In this document: piece by piece, positions 59,562 through 64,000 of the stretch | Layout of the letters: each line of letters opens with the position of its first letter | How positions within the stretch are numbered: the stretch's first letter is position 1 | From: JABFRG01 sp046351415 | GTDB taxonomy: Bacteria; Myxococcota_A; Polyangia; Polyangiales; Polyangiaceae | Direction of reading: 5' to 3' | DNA: 64,000 nt | Assembly: GCA_046351415.1 (NCBI GenBank) | Contig: JAXLYO010000002.1 | Span: forward strand, 620,001-684,000 | Translations under genes and position numbers: made by a program | The notes under the pieces: model-generated | What the model was told of the DNA's origin: nothing | Database searches by the model: none | What the model saw: only the letters and a program-made list of their open reading frames with translations

Positions 59562-60779
59562 ATGATTTCCCGCATTTCCCCGGCTCGGTCGCTCCTCCTC
59601 GCGCTCCTCTCCCTCTCGGCGGTAACGGGTGGATGCAAAGAGGACCCCAAGCCCACCCCTCCCCCGCCGGGCCTCGGCGCGGGTAGCTCGAGCGCGGCGA
59701 GCTCTGCGGCCCCGAGCGCAAGCGCCAGCGCGAAGGCGAGTGCGTGTGCGGGTGGCGGAGCGGAAGTGAAAGACGCGGTGAGCGGAGCGTACTTCCCAAG
59801 GACCGTTGGGGGCTATTGCGTCGACCCGAACAGCGAGGTCCGCACCTACGGCGAGAAGGCGAAGTACACGATGGACGAAGTGTGCACGACCGCGTTCGAC
59901 GGTGAGTGCGAAGTCTACAAACGCTACCAATTGAAGCGCGTCGTGTCGGTTCACTATGTCGATGCGGCAGGCAAAGGCAGCGTCGTCGAAATCATCTTGT
60001 CCCAGTTTGCCGACGCAGCCGGCGCCTACGGTATGTTCACGAAGCGCGTCATCGCCGACGGCGACCCGGCAGAGCCCACCACTCCACGCGTGCTCGCAGC
60101 GGGCGGCGCCGGTGCCATCGGAACGGGTCGCGCCTACGTGTGGAAGGGCGAGCACCTCGTCGAGCTCCAGTACAACAACGAGCAAGAGTCTCCTGCCGAA
60201 CTCGCCAAGTCGAGCGCCGCTGCCCTCGCTGAAATCGGCAAGGCCATCGGCGAGAAGCTCCCTGGCAAGGCAGATCTCCTCCCCTCGGCGAAGGCGCTCC
60301 CCACGGAGAACCTGATTCCGAACGGCATTCAGTTCGCTCCCAAAGACTCGCTCGGCATCGCGAACGCGGGAGCAGGCGCCGTCGGATACTACAAGGAAGG
60401 CGCCAAGCGGTTCCGTGTCGCTGCATTCGTCAGGGACGACGCCGAGCAGGCGAAAGACGTCATGAAGGCACTCAAGGCAAAGCCTGGCGCTGCGAGCGTC
60501 TCGGGCATCGGCGACGAGGGTCTCTCCTTCGGGCTCACCGGCAAAGACGCTCCCCGCACCGAGTGGGTAGCGGCTCGCAAGAACAACGTCGTGTTCGCCA
60601 TCGGCGACGAAGAATACTCGCTCAAGGAACCGGAAAAACAGGCAGCGGCGCGCGTCGGCAAGGAAGACGCCCAGAAGCGCTTGAAAGCACTCTTGAGTGC
60701 GCCCTTGCCTGCTGCGAGCGCGTCCGGAGCATCCAGCGCAGCGCCCTCCCCTTCCGCCTCCACGGCACCGAAGAAGTAG
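59562..60779 (+). CDS. Lipoprotein, DUF6599-like
   Basis: 405 residues from ATG 59562. The signal ends TGGC (Cys25), then a Ser/Ala low-complexity linker. The core has VVEIILSQFADAAGAYGMFTKR (about 145-166) and GGAGAIGTGRAYVWKGEHLVEL, a pattern I associate with DUF6599-type lipoproteins in myxobacteria. The C-terminus is again Ser/Ala-rich. The function is unknown. Confidence 0.75.
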   Translation: MISRISPARSLLLALLSLSAVTGGCKEDPKPTPPPPGLGAGSSSAASSAAPSASASAKASACAGGGAEVKDAVSGAYFPRTVGGYCVDPNSEVRTYGEKAKYTMDEVCTTAFDGECEVYKRYQLKRVVSVHYVDAAGKGSVVEIILSQFADAAGAYGMFTKRVIADGDPAEPTTPRVLAAGGAGAIGTGRAYVWKGEHLVELQYNNEQESPAELAKSSAAALAEIGKAIGEKLPGKADLLPSAKALPTENLIPNGIQFAPKDSLGIANAGAGAVGYYKEGAKRFRVAAFVRDDAEQAKDVMKALKAKPGAASVSGIGDEGLSFGLTGKDAPRTEWVAARKNNVVFAIGDEEYSLKEPEKQAAARVGKEDAQKRLKALLSAPLPAASASGASSAAPSPSASTAPKK

Positions 60780-60795
60780 GGCCCGCTTCATCGCT

Positions 60796-61260
60796 TCAGT
60801 GGGGGCGAGCGAGAGGAGCGCTCCCCGTGAAGAACGATGTGCACGGTCCGAGCGAGCCATTCGAGACGACACACTCTTCGAACGAGGAGCCCGTGAACAC
60901 GACCACGCGGCCGTTGGCAGGCCCGATACAATGGGTGACGCGGCTCAAGGTTACGCGGCAACTCATCCATGCACCTTCGTCGAAGAGGTTGACTACACCG
61001 CTGTAAGAGCGACAGGTCGTGATCTGGCCTCCTTGGAACGAGCAGAATCGGACTTCTCCCTCGTCGACGGGAGAGGTGGGCGCTTTGTCGATCGATGGAG
61101 GTTCCGTCCGAGCCGTGGCAGCCGGCGGCGGCGCAACGACGAGTGCACCAGCGGAAGATGCGCCGTTCGATATCGGCGACGGCTCGCCCGCACGCGGAGT
61201 GCCCGCGCACGCAACGCAGCCCGCCATCACCACGCCAAGGATGCGAGCGCTGCACGACAC
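60796..61260 (-). CDS. Small Cys-containing lipoprotein
   Basis: 154 residues from GTG 61260. A short hydrophobic signal (ARILGVVMAGC) gives a probable lipobox MAGC, followed by a Pro/Ser/Ala linker. The mature domain (VRFCSFQGGQITTCRSYSGV, WMSCRVTLSRVTHC, FEECVVSNGSLGPC) has a run of Cys pairs that could form disulphides and looks like repeated short strands. No family is recognised. It converges with the DUF6599-like gene and is divergent from osmC. Confidence 0.6.
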   Translation of the reverse strand: MSCSARILGVVMAGCVACAGTPRAGEPSPISNGASSAGALVVAPPPAATARTEPPSIDKAPTSPVDEGEVRFCSFQGGQITTCRSYSGVVNLFDEGAWMSCRVTLSRVTHCIGPANGRVVVFTGSSFEECVVSNGSLGPCTSFFTGSAPLARPH

Positions 61261-61305
61261 CCATTCACATTGCTCCGCTCCGCGAGCTGGGGCAAGAACG
61301 AGGGC

Positions 61306-61785
61306 ATGAGTCTCCACCACGCCGTCGTCGAATGGACCCATGTTGCCGAAGGAAAAAGCTACAGCCGAAAACATGCCTGGTCGTTCGATGGCGGGCTCAC
61401 GGTGCCAGGCTCGTGCTCGGACGCGATCGTTCGGCCTCCGTTTTCGGATCCGAAGGCTGTCGACCCGGAGGAGGCCGTCGTCGCCGCGGCAGCGAGCTGC
61501 CACATGCTTTGGTTCTTGGACCTCGCGAAGAGGGCGGGCTTCTCGACTGCGCACTATCGAGATGAGGCCGTCGGAACGCTCGGCAAGAACGACGAGGGAC
61601 GAGAAGCGCTCGTCGCCATCGAGCTCGTGCCGACGATCGAGTTCCGTGGCAAGGAGCCTTCACCCGCAGAGCTCGAGCGCCTTCATGCAGAAGCCCACGC
61701 GCGATGCTTCATTGCGGCCTCGCTCAAGTGCCCCATCGTGGTGCGCGACGCAAATGCCGCGCGAACCACGAGAGAAAATGCCTGA
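61306..61785 (+). CDS. OsmC/Ohr-family peroxiredoxin-like protein
   Basis: 159 residues from ATG 61306. Cys65 in AAASCHMLWF and Cys142 in LKCPIVV are the two conserved reactive Cys of the family. A typical start ARVEW-like stretch (AVVEWTH) is present. Such proteins reduce organic hydroperoxides with lipoyl or thiol cofactors. The neighbour downstream is an alpha/beta hydrolase, 45 bp away. Confidence 0.9.
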   Translation: MSLHHAVVEWTHVAEGKSYSRKHAWSFDGGLTVPGSCSDAIVRPPFSDPKAVDPEEAVVAAAASCHMLWFLDLAKRAGFSTAHYRDEAVGTLGKNDEGREALVAIELVPTIEFRGKEPSPAELERLHAEAHARCFIAASLKCPIVVRDANAARTTRENA

Positions 61786-61830
61786 CGTTTCACTGTACGT
61801 CTCCCGAGAGAGAGAGGAGAATGGAGACTC

Positions 61831-62526
61831 ATGAGCGTTCCTCGTTGGCTCTATCTCCACGGCTTTGCGTCTTCCCCAGAGAGCGCGAAGGCACAGCTTT
61901 TTGCGGGTGCGTTCCGCACGCGGAAAGTCGAGCTGAAGCGCCTCGACATGCGCCAGCCCAGTATGGAGGCACTGAGCTTTTCCGCCATGACCGAGCACGT
62001 CCGAGAACAGATCGGCACCGAGCGCGATCGCGTCGTTCTCATCGGCTCGAGCCTCGGAGGCCTGTGCGCAGCCCGCGTCGCCGAACAAGATCCGCGCGTC
62101 TGCGCCCTCTTCTTGCTTGCCCCGGCATTTCGCCTCGTTCCGAGGTGGCGTGCGCGGTTGGGCGAGGCCGCCTGGAGTGAATGGCAGAAGACGGGCTCCC
62201 TCGAGGTCGACGACTACGCTCATGGTGGCAAGGTTCGGGTTCCCTACGAGTTTGCTGCCGAGCTCTCACGCATGGACGCAGCCGACGGCGGCTACCCCGA
62301 CGTGCGCGTCCCTACATGCATTGTACACGGAGTTCGGGATGACGTCGTCGATACGGAGGCCGTCACGCGGTTCGCGGCCGGAAAGCCGCACGTGGAACTC
62401 CACTTGGTCGACGACGGTCACGACCTCTTGAAAACGCAGCATCTCGTCATGGCACATTTCGAGCGCTTCGCGAGGCCCTTCTTCGTGGGTCAGCCCCAGG
62501 CACTGCGGCAAACACTCCAAGGCTGA
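61831..62526 (+). CDS. YqiA/YcfP-type alpha/beta-hydrolase
   Basis: 231 residues. The N-terminus WLYLHGFASSPESAK and nucleophile GSSLGG (72-77, Ser74) are typical, with Asp in HGVRDDVVD and His in DDGHDLL completing the triad. Members are small esterases of unclear substrate. It starts 45 bp after osmC and ends 5 bp before the PLP enzyme, so it is probably in the same operon. Confidence 0.88.
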   Translation: MSVPRWLYLHGFASSPESAKAQLFAGAFRTRKVELKRLDMRQPSMEALSFSAMTEHVREQIGTERDRVVLIGSSLGGLCAARVAEQDPRVCALFLLAPAFRLVPRWRARLGEAAWSEWQKTGSLEVDDYAHGGKVRVPYEFAAELSRMDAADGGYPDVRVPTCIVHGVRDDVVDTEAVTRFAAGKPHVELHLVDDGHDLLKTQHLVMAHFERFARPFFVGQPQALRQTLQG

Positions 62527-62531
62527 ACACC

Positions 62532-63761
62532 GTGCCTTTCGCTTCACCCTCGAGCGAAATGGACGAGCGGTATCGCAGCTACGCCGCACGATTCGAAAAG
62601 ACAGTCGCCCCCTTTGCCTGGCTCGACCTCGATGCGTTCGACGCGAACGTCGCCACGCTTCGCGCTGCTGCCGGAGCCAAGCTGGTCCGCATCGGTAGCA
62701 AGTCCCTTCGCTCACGATGGGTCATGCGCCGCATCTTGGAGTCCGGTTCACCCTTTCGGGGAATCTTGGCGATGAGTGCGCGCGAGGCATGTTGGCTCGC
62801 GGCCCAAGGGCTCTCCGACATCGTCGTGGCTTATCCGCAATCGCACGCATCGGAGCTCTCCGGAATCGAACGGGCCATGCTTGCGGGGGCGTCCATCACC
62901 TTGATGGCAGACCTCCCCTTCCACCTCGACCTCTACGAAAGCTACGCGAAAGCGATGCAGGTCACGCTCTCGGTCGCACTCGACCTCGACGTGTCTTCCG
63001 ACTTTCGCGTCGTGTATTTCGGCGTCCGTCGATCGGCTATCAAGTCGACGAAGGACCTTCACCGGATTTTGGCGGCTCGCACGAAGTGGCCGCATCTTCG
63101 CTTCGACGGCCTCATGGCCTACGAGGCACAGATCGCCGGCGTGCGCGACCACACTGGGCAGGCTTCCAAAGACCGCGCCGTGGCACTGATGAAACGTCGC
63201 TCGATGTCACAGGTGCTCGAACGCCGCGCCGAGGCCGTCGCGTGCGCAGTGAAGCACGACCTTCCGCTCCGCTTCGTGAATGGTGGCGGCACAGGCAGCT
63301 TGCATTTTACATCCAACGACCCAAGCGTCACGGAGGTCACGGTAGGGAGCGGCTTCTACGCCCCGGCTCTCTTCGACGGCTATGACGGGCTTTCTCTCGT
63401 CCCTGCCGCGGGCTTCGCCCTTCGTGTGACGCGAGAGCCGGAAAAGGGGATTGTCACGTGCACGGGCGGCGGTTACCCCGCTTCGGGCCCGGCCGGCCTC
63501 GATCGACTGCCATTGCCGTACCTACCCTCCGGCCTCGAGCTCCTACCCCTCGAAGGCGCAGGCGAAGTGCAAACACCACTCCGCAAGGGACCGAAAGTGG
63601 GCAGGAGCGCCAAGAACCTCGAGGTTGGCGATTTGGTCTTCTTTCGTCATCGCAAGGGAGGCGAGCTCTGCGAGCGGTTCGGTGAGCTCCATGGGTTCTC
63701 GGGAAGCGAGAAGCCTTACGTGATCCCCACGTACCGAGGTGAGGGTCGCTCTTTCGTCTAG
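62532..63761 (+). CDS. PLP-dependent amino-acid deaminase/aldolase (alanine-racemase fold)
   Basis: 409 residues from GTG 62532. The PLP Lys57 is in RIGSKSLRS; the SKS form (rather than the PHVKTH of D-threonine aldolase) is that of the amino acid deaminase/aldolase family. FRGILAMSAREACWLAAQG and LSDIVVAYPQ continue the barrel. The C-terminal D-serine dehydratase-like domain ends PYVIPTYRGEG. It likely acts on a beta-hydroxy amino acid. The stop codon TAG is supplied by the CTAG that flanks the MITE-like element at 63758. Confidence 0.85.
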   Translation: MPFASPSSEMDERYRSYAARFEKTVAPFAWLDLDAFDANVATLRAAAGAKLVRIGSKSLRSRWVMRRILESGSPFRGILAMSAREACWLAAQGLSDIVVAYPQSHASELSGIERAMLAGASITLMADLPFHLDLYESYAKAMQVTLSVALDLDVSSDFRVVYFGVRRSAIKSTKDLHRILAARTKWPHLRFDGLMAYEAQIAGVRDHTGQASKDRAVALMKRRSMSQVLERRAEAVACAVKHDLPLRFVNGGGTGSLHFTSNDPSVTEVTVGSGFYAPALFDGYDGLSLVPAAGFALRVTREPEKGIVTCTGGGYPASGPAGLDRLPLPYLPSGLELLPLEGAGEVQTPLRKGPKVGRSAKNLEVGDLVFFRHRKGGELCERFGELHGFSGSEKPYVIPTYRGEGRSFV

Positions 63762-63861
63762 GGTGTATCTCATAACCTCGGACTGAGGATCCGCGAGCGA
63801 CGACGCAGACGGGCCCGCCCCGGCGCGGAGCTAACGGGAGAGGTCATGAGATACCCCCTAG
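63758..63861. mobile_element. MITE-like element with 18-bp terminal inverted repeats and CTAG flanks
   Basis: A 96-bp segment (63762-63857) lies between two CTAG tetranucleotides. Its ends are GGTGTATCTCATAACCTC and, inverted, GGGGTATCTCATGACCTC: 16 of 18 bases match. A further CCGCG occurs at the same distance from both ends. No transposase is encoded. The 4-bp CTAG duplication is the pattern left by several IS5-family elements, which is an inference. The first CTAG forms the stop codon of the upstream gene. Confidence 0.65.
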
Positions 63862-63927
63862 ACCTCGTTCATCGATCATTGACCACCCTCACGCCCTCGG
63901 CAGAATCCAGCGGAGGCGCGGGGCGCG

Positions 63928-64000
63928 GCGAAGTGAGAGCGAACGCAAAAAATCCCCGGCCAGCAGCCGCCGACTCGGCCGCCTCGTCGGGAGGCGTCCA
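63928..64000. repeat. Inverted copy of the compound palindromic element, cut by the window edge
   Basis: The reverse complement matches the elements at 13729-13801 and 14015-14087: the right flank (GCGAAGTGAGAGCGAACGC inverted), the stem start AATCCCCGGCC, and the interior GCCGACTCGGCCGCCTCGTC. The sequence ends inside the element at base 64000. This third copy, some 50 kb away and in opposite orientation, shows the element is dispersed. Confidence 0.8.

Overview
The window looks like a piece of a myxobacterial chromosome (Myxococcota, probably order Polyangiales). The base composition is GC-rich. There are many lipoproteins with short Ser/Ala/Pro linkers, a PknB-type kinase with a C-terminal membrane anchor, FHA-linked regulators, a MoxR/DUF58 operon, several small proteins of myxobacterial type, and a minor-pilin/PilY1 cluster. 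The assignment rests on protein character and gene content; I had no 16S or database evidence.

Layout. 1-0.65 kb: a lipoprotein cut by the left edge and a 56-aa small protein. 0.8-5.7 kb: an overlapping operon DUF4350 - 30-aa micro-ORF - MoxR ATPase - DUF58 - rsmA. 5.7-13.5 kb: a giant TPR/zinc-ribbon membrane protein, an EamA exporter and uvrA. 13.5-14.2 kb: a complex repeat region in which the end of uvrA and palindromic elements are duplicated in tandem. 14.2-18.9 kb: a DksA/TraR-type zinc protein, a divergent RNase HII-like protein, a phosphodiester glycosidase, ComEA and a Tat-exported DUF362 protein. 18.9-20.5 kb: pgi, interrupted by a tight cluster of small indels. 20.6-26.5 kb: FHA-GGDEF cyclase, HTH regulator, beta-lactamase-like lipoprotein, map, a LysR DNA-binding domain alone, and a PEBP lipoprotein. 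26.6-27.8 kb: a 66-aa peptide gene with a structured leader and strong terminator, then a metallothionein plus a Cys-rich CorE-like ECF sigma factor behind an ECF-type promoter. 27.8-33.0 kb: a secreted protease and a beta-barrel/13-heme cytochrome/CxxCH lipoprotein set. 33-44.6 kb: kinase, cupin, FGE-like protein, lectin-like lipoprotein, lipid kinase, malic enzyme, Cys-repeat lipoprotein, M18 peptidase, outer-membrane barrel and a duplicated zinc-ribbon protein. 44.7-49 kb: comM (yifB), recA and an FHA/sigma-54 activator. 49-59.4 kb: flippase, two lipoproteins and the pilY1-pilX-pilW-pilV-fimT cluster. 59.5-63.8 kb: lipoproteins, OsmC, YqiA-like esterase and a PLP amino-acid aldolase/deaminase. 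The right edge carries a MITE-like element and an inverted copy of the 13.7/14.0-kb palindromic repeat.

Functional themes. comEA, comM, recA, uvrA and the minor pilins/PilY1 could together support DNA uptake and processing, although they are not one operon. The metallothionein/ECF pair looks like a self-contained metal response. The barrel and 13-heme cytochrome overlap by 4 nt and may form an electron conduit across the outer membrane. The repeats (tandem palindromic units, three-hairpin 3' elements, CTAG-flanked MITE) are the least ordinary part of the window.
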